From the NCBI RefSeq assembly GCF_017589465.1, contig NZ_JAELYA010000001.1, positions 434,001 to 498,000 of the forward strand: a DNA stretch of 64,000 nucleotides. Reading direction: 5' to 3'. This DNA is from Pseudomonas schmalbachii. Its GTDB lineage: Bacteria > Pseudomonadota > Gammaproteobacteria > Pseudomonadales > Pseudomonadaceae. This document shows positions 43,615 through 53,192 of this stretch, piece after piece. Each line of letters starts with the position of its first letter. The first letter of the stretch is position 1. The translations under genes and the position numbers were made by a program. The notes under the pieces were generated by a model. That model had not been told where the DNA came from. It did no database searches and was given only the letters and a program-made list of their open reading frames with translations.

Positions 43615-45954
43615 TCAGCGAAGATCCACCGTCACCCGGTCCAGCTTGCCTTCGAAGGTGAACGGCGGCGTGTAGTCGCCCGACACCGCGGAGCCGGAAT
43701 CCAGGCCGACGTCCTGGCCTTCGTATAGCGAGTAGATGAACGGCACGGTGCGCTCCACTTTCCCTTCTGCGATGACCTTGCCGTCGGCCGACAGGCGCAG
43801 GGTGCCACCCTTGCCACGTTCCTTGGCGCTGCCGGCGTAGTCGAAGTCCATCTTCAGTGTGGTCTTGCCAGTTGGCAGTACCGACTCGCTGTCCACACGG
43901 TAGCTGGCCATGCCCAGGTAGTTGTGCACGGCGGTCAGGTGCCCATCCTTGAGGTAGAAGCCCCAGCCGCCAGTGAAGCCGCCCTGGGTGAAGAGCATGC
44001 CGTTGGCCTTCTCCGGCAGCTCGACCTCCGCCGTCACCGAGAACGAGCGATTGTGCAGCCCCGGCGAATTACCCTCGGGCAATGCCGCCAGCGCGCCGTT
44101 GTAGACGAACTGCTTGCGACCGGCTGCCAGGCTCGGGCGGCCCATCAGCTCGGCGTTGAAGCGCTTCACGCCGTCCCAGTTCAGCGGCAGGATGTTGGCC
44201 TTCTGCGCCTGGGCCCACCACAGCTGATCCATCTGCCTGACCTTCTCCGGATACTGCGCGGCAAGGTCATGGGCCTGGCTGAAATCTTCGTCGATCTTGT
44301 ACAGCTCCCAGGTGGTCTTATCCACGTCGAACTCGTCGCGATCCGGATTCCACGGCGTGGAACCAATCGAGGAGGCGAACCAGCCGTCCTGGTAGATGCC
44401 GCGATTGCGGAACAGCTCGAACACCTGGCCCCGGCGGCGGTCTCTGGCCTTCGCGTCATTGAATGTATAGAGCATGCTGATGCCATCCATGGGCTTCTGC
44501 GTCACGCCATTGAGCACGCTCGGCGCCTCGATGCCGGCGGCTTCGAGGATGGTCGGCGTGATGTCGGTGACATAGGCGAACTGGCTGCGCAGGCCGCCCT
44601 TGTCCTTGATCTTCGCCGGCCAGGAAATCACCAGCGGGTTGCGCGTACCACCGAAGTGCGAAGCGACCTGCTTGGTCCACTGGAACGGGGTGTTCATGGC
44701 ATGCGCCCAGGCTGAGGGGAAGTGGTTGAAATGCTTCGGCCCACCCAGCTCGTCGATGACCTTGAGGTTGCTCTGCCAGGTCTCCTGTACACCGTTGAAG
44801 ATCGAGAACTCGTTGGTGCGGCCGTCCATCCCGCCTTCGGCGGAGGCACCGTTGTCGCCGACCATGTAGATGATCAGGGTGTTGTCACCGTCCGGCAGCT
44901 TGCGCACGGCGTCGATGATCCGGCCCATCTCGTAGTCGGTATGCGCACTGAAGGCGGCGAACAGCTCCATCATCCGCGAATACAGGCGCTTCTGATCCGG
45001 CTGCAGCGAGTCCCAGGCGGCCAGATCGGCCGGGCGCGGCGTCAGTTGGGCGTTCGCCGGGACCACGCCGAGCTTCTTCTGGCGCTCCAGGGTCAGCTCT
45101 CGGTACTTGTCCCAGCCCATGTCGAACTGGCCCTTGTACTTGTCGCGCCAGTCGGCCGGCGGCTGGTGCGGCGAGTGGGCGGCGCCGGGGGCGACATAGA
45201 GGAAGAACGGCCGCTGCGGGTCGATGGCCTTGGCCTTGTTGACCCAGGTGATGGCGTGATCGGCCAGGTCGGTGGTCAGGTGGTAGTTCGGGTCCTTCGA
45301 GCGCGGCACCAGGCTGTGCCCTTCATAGAGGATCGGCTCGAACTGGCTGGTATCCCCGCCGTTGAAACCGTAGAAGTAGTCGAAGCCGAGGCCCGTCGGC
45401 CAACGGTCGAACGGTCCCACTTCGCTGGTTTCCCAGGGCGGCGTGTTGTGGTTCTTGCCGATCTGCGCGGTGGCGTAGCCGTTCTGCCGGAGGATTTCGG
45501 CGATGGTGCCAGTACTCCTCGGCAGGATGCCGGTGTAACCGTCGTAGCCGATGCCGAGTTCGGAGATCACCCCGAAGTTGGCCTGGTGCTCGTTGCGCCC
45601 GGTGAGCAGCGCGGCGCGGGTCGGCGAGCACAGCGCAGTGGTGTGGAAACGGTTGAAGCGCACGCCGTCAGCCGCGAGCTTGTCGAGGCTCGGCGACGGC
45701 ACAGCGCCGCCGAATACGTCGAACTGACCGAAGCCGACATCATCGAGCAGGATCACCAGCACGTTCGGCGCGCCTTTCGGCGGGCGTTCCAGCGGTGGGA
45801 ACTGCGGCGGATCGCTGTCGAGCTTGGTGCGCCCGACATACCCCGGATAGTGGTAGTCCGGCTTCGGCAGGATCGTCTCGGCATGCACCTGGATCGCCAG
45901 GGCACAAAGCCCCAGCAGCAAGCCCAGGGCGCGCACTTTCTTCTGAATGAACAT
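43615..45954 (-). CDS. Exported arylsulfatase with CSPTR active site
   Basis: A 779-residue sulfatase precursor with a signal peptide at about residues 1-25. The formylglycine motif is CSPTRAALLTGR near residue 107, the classic C-x-P-x-R form, and the first metal site is VILLDDVGFGQFD. The C-terminal beta-rich part (after ~residue 550) is longer than in minimal arylsulfatases. It should hydrolyse sulfate esters in the periplasm after Cys conversion by a formylglycine-generating enzyme, which is not in the window. It lies 88 nt after the second sulfatase gene. Confidence 0.9.
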   Translation of the reverse strand: MFIQKKVRALGLLLGLCALAIQVHAETILPKPDYHYPGYVGRTKLDSDPPQFPPLERPPKGAPNVLVILLDDVGFGQFDVFGGAVPSPSLDKLAADGVRFNRFHTTALCSPTRAALLTGRNEHQANFGVISELGIGYDGYTGILPRSTGTIAEILRQNGYATAQIGKNHNTPPWETSEVGPFDRWPTGLGFDYFYGFNGGDTSQFEPILYEGHSLVPRSKDPNYHLTTDLADHAITWVNKAKAIDPQRPFFLYVAPGAAHSPHQPPADWRDKYKGQFDMGWDKYRELTLERQKKLGVVPANAQLTPRPADLAAWDSLQPDQKRLYSRMMELFAAFSAHTDYEMGRIIDAVRKLPDGDNTLIIYMVGDNGASAEGGMDGRTNEFSIFNGVQETWQSNLKVIDELGGPKHFNHFPSAWAHAMNTPFQWTKQVASHFGGTRNPLVISWPAKIKDKGGLRSQFAYVTDITPTILEAAGIEAPSVLNGVTQKPMDGISMLYTFNDAKARDRRRGQVFELFRNRGIYQDGWFASSIGSTPWNPDRDEFDVDKTTWELYKIDEDFSQAHDLAAQYPEKVRQMDQLWWAQAQKANILPLNWDGVKRFNAELMGRPSLAAGRKQFVYNGALAALPEGNSPGLHNRSFSVTAEVELPEKANGMLFTQGGFTGGWGFYLKDGHLTAVHNYLGMASYRVDSESVLPTGKTTLKMDFDYAGSAKERGKGGTLRLSADGKVIAEGKVERTVPFIYSLYEGQDVGLDSGSAVSGDYTPPFTFEGKLDRVTVDLR

Positions 45955-46042
45955 GCTTGCTCCTAACTGAATGGGGCCCGGGTTGCGGGCCTTGTTGCAG
46001 GCGTTCCAAGGGTTCTGCGGGGCTCGCAGAACCCCAGGGGGA

Positions 46043-47605
46043 TCACTGCTCGGCAGATGATTTCTGCAAACCCATCAGGGCTTTCCGGATCGCCAGGCTC
46101 TGGTAATTGATGTTGGCCGGGTTGAGGTTCTCGCCTTCCTGGAAGGGGTACTGCCCCAGTGTCGCCATGAACTTCTTGATTTCGGCCTGTACCGGCACGA
46201 ACAACCACATCTGGTCAGCAGCCCAGCGCGCGGACAACCCAGAATCCTTACGCGCGGTTTCAAAGGGATCGGCCTTCAGGTTAGTGAGGCTCGGCCAGTT
46301 GGGGACCGTGCGCGATGCCCGGGAGACGGAGCCTTCGAAGCTGGCGAAGGCGATTTTCCAATCGTTCCAGCGCAGCGCATTCAGCTCGCCCCCCTGACCG
46401 AAATAGAAGTACTCCTCACGCGGGCTGCTCTTCGTTTCGCCCTTGAAGAACGGCAGAAAGTCGTAGCCGTCCAGGTGCACCCGGTACCGCTTGCCGTTCA
46501 GCTCGCCGCCCTTGGCCAACTGAGCCACCAGGTTGGAGTTTCCGGCGGCCGCGGCCAGGGTCGGCATCCAGTCGTTGAGGGCAATCATGTTGTTGTAGCG
46601 GATGCCTGGCTTGAGCACGCCCGGCCACTTGACCAGCATCGGTACGCGGTGGCCGCCCTCGTTGGAGGTGCCTTTCTCGCCATTGAACGGCGAGGTGCCG
46701 CCGTCCGGCCAACTGGCCTTCTGCGCACCGTTGTCGGTGGTGTAGACGATGATGGTGTTGTCGGCGATGCCGAGGTCGTCGAGCTTCTTCAGCAACTGGC
46801 CGACCTGGCCGTCGTGCTCGACCATGCCATCCGGGTACAGGCCGATCCCGGTCTTGCCGTCCGACTCTTTCTTCAGGTGAGTCCAGACGTGCATGCGCGT
46901 GCTGTTGAACCAGACGAAGAAGGGCTTGTCGGCCTTGTGCGCCTTGTCGATGAAGTTCTCGGTGGCTTCGACGAACTCCTGGTCGATGGTCTCCATGCGC
47001 TTGCGGGTCAGCGGACCGGTGTCCTCGATGCGGCCGTCGGCATAGGAATGGATCACGCCGCGCGGGCCGTATTTCTTCCGGAATTCCGGGTCTTTCGGGT
47101 AGTAGTAGGTTTCCGGCTCTTCCTCGGCGTTCACGTGGTAGAGATTGCCGAAGAACTCATCGAAGCCGTGGTTGGTCGGCAGGTGCCTGTCGCGGTCGCC
47201 GAGGTGATTCTTGCCGAACTGGCCGGTGGTATAGCCCTGCTGCTTCATCACGTCGCCCAGGGTCGGCGCCCAGTCCGGGATACCGTGCTCGGAGCCGGGC
47301 ATGCCGATGGTCAGCAGGCCGGTACGGAACGGATGCTCGCCGAGAATGAAGGCAGAGCGGCCGGCGGTGCAGGACTGCTCGCCGTAGGCGTGGGTGAACA
47401 GCGCACCCTCTTTGGCGATACGGTCGATGTTCGGCGTCTCGTAACCCATCATCCCCTGGTTGTAGGCGCTGATGTTGTAGTAGCCGATGTCGTCGCCGAA
47501 GATCACCAGGACGTTTGGTTTGTCTGCCGCATCGACGCTCAACGCAGCTCCAAGCAATGATGCTGCCAGGACGAGTCTGGGCAGCCATTTGTTCAATCTC
47601 TTCAT
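46043..47605 (-). CDS. Exported arylsulfatase with CTAGR active site
   Basis: A 520-residue sulfatase precursor. The signal peptide is about residues 1-26 (LPRLVLAASLLGAALSVDAA). The metal site VLVIFGDDIGYYN and the active-site motif CTAGRSAFILGEHPFRTG are complete. The motif is C-x-A-x-R rather than C-x-P-x-R, a variant found in a subgroup of sulfatases. The start is the ATG at 47605 (MKRLNKWLPRL); an upstream extension lacks a signal peptide. Substrate is unknown. Confidence 0.9.
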   Translation of the reverse strand: MKRLNKWLPRLVLAASLLGAALSVDAADKPNVLVIFGDDIGYYNISAYNQGMMGYETPNIDRIAKEGALFTHAYGEQSCTAGRSAFILGEHPFRTGLLTIGMPGSEHGIPDWAPTLGDVMKQQGYTTGQFGKNHLGDRDRHLPTNHGFDEFFGNLYHVNAEEEPETYYYPKDPEFRKKYGPRGVIHSYADGRIEDTGPLTRKRMETIDQEFVEATENFIDKAHKADKPFFVWFNSTRMHVWTHLKKESDGKTGIGLYPDGMVEHDGQVGQLLKKLDDLGIADNTIIVYTTDNGAQKASWPDGGTSPFNGEKGTSNEGGHRVPMLVKWPGVLKPGIRYNNMIALNDWMPTLAAAAGNSNLVAQLAKGGELNGKRYRVHLDGYDFLPFFKGETKSSPREEYFYFGQGGELNALRWNDWKIAFASFEGSVSRASRTVPNWPSLTNLKADPFETARKDSGLSARWAADQMWLFVPVQAEIKKFMATLGQYPFQEGENLNPANINYQSLAIRKALMGLQKSSAEQ

Positions 47606-47804
47606 TTCGCCAGTTCTCTGTTCTTGTTTTGCGGGCCGGTCGGCCCATGAACGGATGCTATTCCTCTCGGCTTGCGCAGGAACCCGCCCATTCCGGCCAG
47701 GCCACCCCACTCCTTCCCCACTCCATGGGCACCGACCAGCCACCCGGACGCCATGCTCATGGCGGGGCAACGAAAGTGGGTATCTTCAGGCAGGAAAACT
47801 TCCG

Positions 47805-47833
47805 CCAACCGCCCCGCAGGGCGGCTGGTTGGA
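47805..47833 (-). terminator. Hairpin after the acyl-CoA ligase gene
   Basis: On the minus strand CCAACCAGCCGCCC faces GGGGCGGTTGG with one bulge, followed by CGGAAGTTTTCC. It lies 22 nt past the ligase stop and before the sulfatase genes, and is a possible weak terminator. Confidence 0.4.
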
Positions 47834-47854
47834 AGGTCGGGAGGCAGTCGCCGG

Positions 47855-49423
47855 TCAGGCGATATTGCGCGAGTGGTTTTCCCAGTAGGGTTTGCGCAGC
47901 TCGTTCTTGAGAATCTTGCCCACGCTCGACAGCGGCATGGCCTCGCGAAACTCCACGCTGCGCGGGCACTTGTATCCGGCGATGCGCTCACGGCAATGGG
48001 CGACGATTTGCTCTTCGCTCACCGAGTGCTCGGGCTTGAGCACGATCACCGCATGCACCGACTCGCCCCACTTGTCGGAGGGGATGCCGATGGCCGCGCA
48101 CTGCGCCACGGCGGGATGGCTGGAAATGGCGTTCTCGACCTCGGCGGAATACACGTTCTCGCCGCCGCTGACGATCATGTCCTTCAGGCGGTCGACGATG
48201 TAGACGAAGCCCTCTTCGTCCATGTAGCCGCCGTCGCCGGTGTGCATCCAGCCATCCTTCAGCACTTCGGCGGTGGCTTCCGGCTTGTTCAGGTAGCCGA
48301 GCATGACGTTGGGGCCGCGCACGGCGATCTCTCCTACCGTGCCGCGCGGCACCTCACGGGATTCGCTGTCGACGATGCGTATTTCCACGCAATTGATCGC
48401 CCGGCCGGCCGAATACATCTTGCCGCTGGCCTGGTGTTCCGCGCAGTGGTACTCGGGGTCGAGCAGGGTTCCGCCGGTAGTCAACTCAGTCATGCCATAA
48501 CCCTGGAAGAACCGCGCAGCCGGGAATGCTCCCCAGGCACGATCGAGCAGCACCGGGGAAATCGGCGAGGCGCCATAGATGATGTTGCAGATCGACTCCA
48601 GTTCAACCCCGGCCCACTCCGGACTGGCGTCACGGGCATCGAGCAGCATCTGGATCATGGTCGGTGCCAGCATCAGGTCGCACACGCCTTCGCGGGTGAT
48701 GGCCTGCAGGGCTGCCTCACCGGTGAACGCCGGAAGGATCACATGGACCCCACCGGATACCAGCAGGCTGTACATGGCGGAGAAATCGGCCAGGTGGAAC
48801 ATCGGCATGGCATGCAGGAACGCCGTGCCGCACTTGAAGAAGCCTCTGTTCTGGGAAGCCAGCGAGGCGAAAGCCAGGTTGTTCTGGCTGATCATCACGC
48901 CCTTGGGGAAACCGGTGGTGCCGCCGGTGTAGAATATCCCCAGCAGCGCATCGCCGCTGCGGCGAACATCCTCGACCGGTTCGGCCGCGGCGAGCAGCTC
49001 CTCGTAGGACAGCATGCCCTCGGGAGTCTGCTCGTCGCCGGCGTAGATCATGTGACGGATAGTCTTCGCCTGCTGGGCAATGACCGCGCCCATGCCCTTG
49101 AACGTGTCGTCGACGATCAGCATGGTCGACTGGGAGTCATCCAGGGAATAGACGATCTCGGCGACGCTCCAGCGCGTATTGACCGGGTTCAGCACGCCAT
49201 CGCCCCACGGCACGCCCAGGCTGTACTCGATATAGTGCTGGGAGTTGCGCGACAGCATGGCGATGCAGTCGCCGCTAGCCATGCCGAGTTTCTTCAATGC
49301 ACCGGCCAGCCTCGCGACTCGTTGGCCGAGCTCGGCGAACGTCATGCTGCGTCCCTGGCTGCGAATGGCAGTGGCATTGGGGCGCTGCTGCATGTGGCGG
49401 TGTAAGCCTTGGGTGATGTACAT
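47855..49423 (-). CDS. Acyl-CoA ligase (AMP-forming)
   Basis: A 522-residue member of the class I adenylate-forming enzymes. The P-loop-like IFYTGGTTGFPKGV lies near residue 168, the YGMTELTTGG motif near 310 and MHTGDGGYMDEEGFVYIVDR near 395-415; the C-terminal lysine is in PLSSVGKILK. It should activate a free acid to its CoA thioester, the entry step for the beta-oxidation genes beside it. Substrate is not predictable. GGAGG 5 nt before the ATG at 49423 fixes the start. Confidence 0.9.
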   Translation of the reverse strand: MYITQGLHRHMQQRPNATAIRSQGRSMTFAELGQRVARLAGALKKLGMASGDCIAMLSRNSQHYIEYSLGVPWGDGVLNPVNTRWSVAEIVYSLDDSQSTMLIVDDTFKGMGAVIAQQAKTIRHMIYAGDEQTPEGMLSYEELLAAAEPVEDVRRSGDALLGIFYTGGTTGFPKGVMISQNNLAFASLASQNRGFFKCGTAFLHAMPMFHLADFSAMYSLLVSGGVHVILPAFTGEAALQAITREGVCDLMLAPTMIQMLLDARDASPEWAGVELESICNIIYGASPISPVLLDRAWGAFPAARFFQGYGMTELTTGGTLLDPEYHCAEHQASGKMYSAGRAINCVEIRIVDSESREVPRGTVGEIAVRGPNVMLGYLNKPEATAEVLKDGWMHTGDGGYMDEEGFVYIVDRLKDMIVSGGENVYSAEVENAISSHPAVAQCAAIGIPSDKWGESVHAVIVLKPEHSVSEEQIVAHCRERIAGYKCPRSVEFREAMPLSSVGKILKNELRKPYWENHSRNIA

Positions 49424-49512
49424 CTGAACCTCCACTCTTGTTGTTATTGGCGGATGCGCTCGGTGCAGGCTGCATGCAACGCCAGGTCATTCATGCCCCT
49501 TCCGGGACTTCA

Positions 49513-50112
49513 TCAATCGTTGGCCACAGCCAATGGCATCGGTTCGGTATATCGGCTGCGGGCCAGTAGTCTTCTCTCGGCTTCGCCGCCGCGTTGGTAG
49601 GCATGGCAGGTGCCGATCACCCATTTGTTGCCGGCGAACTCGCTGGCCCGGTCGACCGCCGCGCGCTCCCGCGGGGTGCCATAGGCGAGCATGGAGACTG
49701 TCTGGTAAACGGTAGTCGCCATCGGCCCGAGCAGCTCGGTCAGGTGAGTGCAGCCCTGCTCTCCTCCCACGCGTTCAAGCAGCCGCTTCTTGAAGCCTGG
49801 ACCGATACGCAGCCCCTTCAGGGCCGCGTAGGCGCCGTTTATCTGGCGGCAGAACGGCGTCGGGCCAGCCTCGGTGACTGCCTTCAGGTCATGGATCACC
49901 AGGTCCCGGTCGACCGTCATGATCATCAGCATCTGGTGCACCGGCTGGTTGGCGGAAATGCTGCTGAACAGCAGGGTGGTGTCGTACGACTTAGTGTCGC
50001 GCAGCCGTCCTTCGAACTCGAACAGGCCATCCTCGCGCAGGTAACCCTCACAGCTGACCTGCCGGGTGTGCAGCAGGCGCCGCCGCTGGTTTTCCGATGC
50101 GTGTTCCGCCAT
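49513..50112 (-). CDS. DUF2889 family protein
   Basis: A 199-residue soluble protein of the DUF2889 family: RQVSCEGYLREDGLFEFEGR then LRDTKSYD, the central VHQMLMIMTVDRDLVIHD and the conserved GCTHLTELLGPMATTVYQT. The Cys-Thr-His block may be a metal or active site. Function is unknown. It lies among beta-oxidation genes, so a role in modifying a pathway intermediate is plausible but not shown. Confidence 0.82.
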   Translation of the reverse strand: MAEHASENQRRRLLHTRQVSCEGYLREDGLFEFEGRLRDTKSYDTTLLFSSISANQPVHQMLMIMTVDRDLVIHDLKAVTEAGPTPFCRQINGAYAALKGLRIGPGFKKRLLERVGGEQGCTHLTELLGPMATTVYQTVSMLAYGTPRERAAVDRASEFAGNKWVIGTCHAYQRGGEAERRLLARSRYTEPMPLAVAND

Positions 50113-50220
50113 CGCAGTCTTCTCTTGTAGCTGGCAGGCTGACGACAGCCCGCTGGTTGAAAGGCCTTCCCTGGCGGTGTGGGCGGCGCTCTCGTGGCTG
50201 AACACCGCCCTGATCCACTG

Positions 50221-51372
50221 TTACAACGACCGACCGACCAACTCGCGCTGGATCTCGTTGGCGCCGCCGTAGATACGCGCGACGCGGGCGTCGGCGTACA
50301 TCCGGGCGATGGGGTACTCGTTCATGTAGCCGAAACCGCCGAAGAACTGCAGGCAACGGTCCATGACCTCACCCTGGCGCTCGGTCAGCCAGAACTTGCC
50401 CATGGACGCCAGCGTGGTATCCAGGCTGCCATCCACCCAGCGCTGGATGATCAGGTCGACGAAGGTGCGCGAGGCGACCACCGTGGCCTTCACATCGGCG
50501 AGGGTGAAACGGGTGTTCTGGAAGTCCAGGATCGCCTTGCCGAAGGCCTTGCGTTCCTTGGTGTACTCCACGGTCAGCGCCAGGGCTCGCTCCATCTGCG
50601 CGACGGCCTGGATGGAGATTTCCGCGCGCTCGTAGGGCAACTGCTGCATCAGCTGGTAGAAGCCCTGCCCCTCGGCGCCGCCGAGCAGGCAGTCGGCCGG
50701 TACTTCGCACTCGTCGAAGAACATCTCCGAGGTGTCCTGGCCCGGCATGCCGATCTTGTCCAGGCACTTGCCACGGATGAAACCGGGGGTCCTGGTATCG
50801 ACGATGAACAGCGAGATACCCTGCGAACCCTTGGCTTCCATGTCGGTCTTGGCGACCACGACCACCATGTCGCTCAGTTGGCCGTTGCTGATGAAGGTCT
50901 TGGAGCCGCTGATGACGTACTTGTCGCCCTTCTTCACCGCGCGGGTACGCACGCCCTGCAGGTCGGAGCCGGTGCCCGGCTCGGTCATGGCGATGGAGCA
51001 GATGCACTCGCCCGAGGCGATCTTCGGCAGCCACTGGCGCTTCTGCTCCTCGGTACCGCTGGCGAGGATGTAATGGCCGACAATGTGGCTGATGCTCAGC
51101 GCAATGCTGGCCGCGCCGCCGTAGGCCAGCTCCTGCAGCACCACGGCGTAGTGCGCCGGGGTGCCGTCGGCGCCGCCGTACTCGGACGGAACGTCGGGCA
51201 GGATCATGCCCATCTCGCCGCAGGCCAGCCAGGTTTCGCGGTCGCCCTGGTGCTGGGCGCGCCATTTGTCCTCGTTCGGCGCCATCCGCTCACGGACGAA
51301 GCGGCGGATGCTGTCGCCGAAAGCCGACAGGTCGTCGGTCATCCAGGCGGAACGGTAGTTGTCCAGTTGCAT
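50221..51372 (-). CDS. Acyl-CoA dehydrogenase
   Basis: A 383-residue FAD-dependent enzyme of normal family length. The CoA/FAD region AMTEPGTGSDLQGVRTRAVK lies near residues 126-146, the central QLLQ-type helix is in QLMQQLPYERAEISIQAVAQ and the C-terminal RIYGGANEIQRELVGRSL closes the fold. It introduces the alpha,beta double bond in an acyl-CoA. It precedes the DUF2889 gene on the same transcript. A partner electron-transfer flavoprotein is not in the window. Confidence 0.92.
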   Translation of the reverse strand: MQLDNYRSAWMTDDLSAFGDSIRRFVRERMAPNEDKWRAQHQGDRETWLACGEMGMILPDVPSEYGGADGTPAHYAVVLQELAYGGAASIALSISHIVGHYILASGTEEQKRQWLPKIASGECICSIAMTEPGTGSDLQGVRTRAVKKGDKYVISGSKTFISNGQLSDMVVVVAKTDMEAKGSQGISLFIVDTRTPGFIRGKCLDKIGMPGQDTSEMFFDECEVPADCLLGGAEGQGFYQLMQQLPYERAEISIQAVAQMERALALTVEYTKERKAFGKAILDFQNTRFTLADVKATVVASRTFVDLIIQRWVDGSLDTTLASMGKFWLTERQGEVMDRCLQFFGGFGYMNEYPIARMYADARVARIYGGANEIQRELVGRSL

Positions 51373-51389
51373 GACGGATTCCTCTCAGG

Positions 51390-52220
51390 TCACACGGTGC
51401 CCAGGCCGCCACCGCAGACCAGGACCTGGCCGGAGACGAAATCGGACTCGGGGATGCAGAACAGGTAGACGGCGCCGGCGGCTTCCTCCGGGCTGCCCGG
51501 GCGACCCAGCGGGCACATCATCTTGCTCGCCTCGATGGCGGACTGCTGGATGCCGACCTTGATCTCGCGGCCCTCGATGTTCACGGTCTTGCTGTTCTCG
51601 CCGGCCAGCGCCTGGGTCATGCGGGTCTCGATATGGCCGAAAGCGACGGCGTTGACGTTGACCTTGTGACGGCCCCACTCCTTCGAGAGGGTCTTGGTCA
51701 TACCGAGGATGCCCGACTTGGCGGTGGAGTAGTTGGTCTGCCCGGCGTTGCCGGCGGCGGCGACGGAGGAGATGTTGACGACCTTGCGGTGCACGACCTT
51801 GCCGGCAGCGGCTTCCGCCTTGGCGGCGGCGCTGATAACCGGGTAGGCGGCACGCAGGATGCGGAACGGAGCGGTCAGGTGGCAATCGATGATCGCGTAC
51901 CACTGCTCATCCGACATCTTCTGGATCACGTTGTCCCAGGTGTAGCCGGCGTTGTTGACGATGATGTCGATGCCACCGAAGTTCTGCACGGCGGTCTGCA
52001 CGAAACGGTCGGCGAAGTCGACGGCGGTCACGCTGCCCACGCAGGCAACGGCTTCACCGCCGGCAGCGCGGATTTCCGCGACCACTTCCTCGGCGGGCGC
52101 CTGGTCCAGATCGTTGACCACCACGCGGGCGCCGTCGGCGGCCAGCTTCAGGGCCACGCTGCGGCCGATACCACGACCGGAACCGGTCACCAGGGCAACT
52201 TTACCTTCGAGCTTTTTCAT
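51390..52220 (-). CDS. Short-chain dehydrogenase (FabG/HSD-like)
   Basis: A 276-residue SDR. The NAD(P) motif GSGRGIGRSVALKLA is at residues ~12-26, NNAGYTWDN at ~90 and the catalytic YSTAK at ~163, with an insert after it (around QALAGENSKTVNIEGREIKV) that makes it slightly longer than FabG. It probably oxidises a 3-hydroxyacyl-CoA or a ring hydroxyl. It is 17 nt upstream of the acyl-CoA dehydrogenase gene and 37 nt after the MaoC gene. Confidence 0.9.
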   Translation of the reverse strand: MKKLEGKVALVTGSGRGIGRSVALKLAADGARVVVNDLDQAPAEEVVAEIRAAGGEAVACVGSVTAVDFADRFVQTAVQNFGGIDIIVNNAGYTWDNVIQKMSDEQWYAIIDCHLTAPFRILRAAYPVISAAAKAEAAAGKVVHRKVVNISSVAAAGNAGQTNYSTAKSGILGMTKTLSKEWGRHKVNVNAVAFGHIETRMTQALAGENSKTVNIEGREIKVGIQQSAIEASKMMCPLGRPGSPEEAAGAVYLFCIPESDFVSGQVLVCGGGLGTV

Positions 52221-52257
52221 TGTTCCTTACCTGTGTTTTCTTGTTCGGTTGTTTGCT

Positions 52258-52677
52258 TCAGGCCAAAGCCACCACGGCTTCGCCGACGATCTTGGATTCG
52301 CCGTACTGGTTGGCGCACTGGATTTCCAGGCGCACGCGCTTCTCGCCGTCCGCCTCGAACTTCTCGGCGACACGCCCGCTCAGGTGCGGGATATGGCCGA
52401 TCTGAGTGATGCCGGTGAAGCGCACCGCGATCTTGCGGATCTGCGGCTGCGGCACCCAACTGGTGAGCAGGCGGCCAAGGTAGGCGGCGGAGAGCATGCC
52501 GTGGGCGAATACGTCCGGGACGCGCGCCTTGCGGGCGAAATCGATGTCGATGTGAATCTGGTTGTGGTCGCCGGAAGCGCCGGCATAGAGCGCGAGCATG
52601 GTGCGGTCGACCGGACGCAGCTTCATCAGCGGCAGCTCGTCGCCAACCTGCACATCGCTGTATTGCGGAATATTCAT
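52258..52677 (-). CDS. MaoC-type enoyl-CoA hydratase
   Basis: A 139-residue hot-dog-fold protein with the hydratase 2 motif GDHNQIHIDIDFARKARVPD (Asp and His catalytic) followed by FAHGML. It hydrates an enoyl-CoA, probably as a heteromer with the neighbouring N-terminal-type MaoC protein. I used the ATG at 52677 with GAGGA 7 nt upstream; the ATG at 52683 is too close to that site. It lies 10 nt after the preceding stop. Confidence 0.88.
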   Translation of the reverse strand: MNIPQYSDVQVGDELPLMKLRPVDRTMLALYAGASGDHNQIHIDIDFARKARVPDVFAHGMLSAAYLGRLLTSWVPQPQIRKIAVRFTGITQIGHIPHLSGRVAEKFEADGEKRVRLEIQCANQYGESKIVGEAVVALA

Positions 52678-52687
52678 GGCCATTTCC

Positions 52688-53128
52688 TCAGCGCTGGACG
52701 AGGGACGAGCGGAGATCGGCAATGTGCTCGCCGTCCTGATTGGTGATGCGGGTTTCCTGGACCACGAACTGCAGCGCCCCACCCTTCTTCTCGTACACGT
52801 CGGCGATGCGGGTATCGAAGGTCAGCACGTCGCCGGCGAAGGCCATGCGGTGATAGGTGAACTCCTGCTCGGCATGCAGGATGCGGCCGAGGTCGAAGCC
52901 CATGACGTCCTCGACGATGGCCTGTGGATTGCGGCCTTCGCTTTCCAGGCACAGCAGGAAGGTCGGCGGTACCGGCAGGGATTTGTAACCGGCAGCCCTG
53001 GCGGCGGCCTCGTCGCTGTAGATCGGGTTGGTTTCACCGATGGCCTTGGCGAAGAAACGCAGGCGGCCCTTCTCCACTTCGCTGGTGGTGGTGCCGGTGG
53101 ATCGGCCGATCAGGCTCTTGTCTGCCAT
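52688..53128 (-). CDS. MaoC N-terminal-type (FAS1-like dehydratase) protein
   Basis: A 146-residue hot-dog protein of the 'MaoC dehydratase N-terminal' group. Typical parts are IGRSTGTTTSEVEKGRLRFF, the NPIYSDEAAARAAGYKSLPV then PPTFLL block and the AEQEFTYHRMAFAGDVLTFD strand. It lacks the D-x-N-x-I-H catalytic motif, so it should be the non-catalytic or substrate-binding half of a two-subunit hydratase with the MaoC protein at 52258. Confidence 0.85.
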   Translation of the reverse strand: MADKSLIGRSTGTTTSEVEKGRLRFFAKAIGETNPIYSDEAAARAAGYKSLPVPPTFLLCLESEGRNPQAIVEDVMGFDLGRILHAEQEFTYHRMAFAGDVLTFDTRIADVYEKKGGALQFVVQETRITNQDGEHIADLRSSLVQR

Positions 53129-53192
53129 TTCGGTTGGCTCCTGTTGTTGTCTTGAAGTGGCGCGCCCTACCGGGCGCGCGTGTCGTGCCTGA

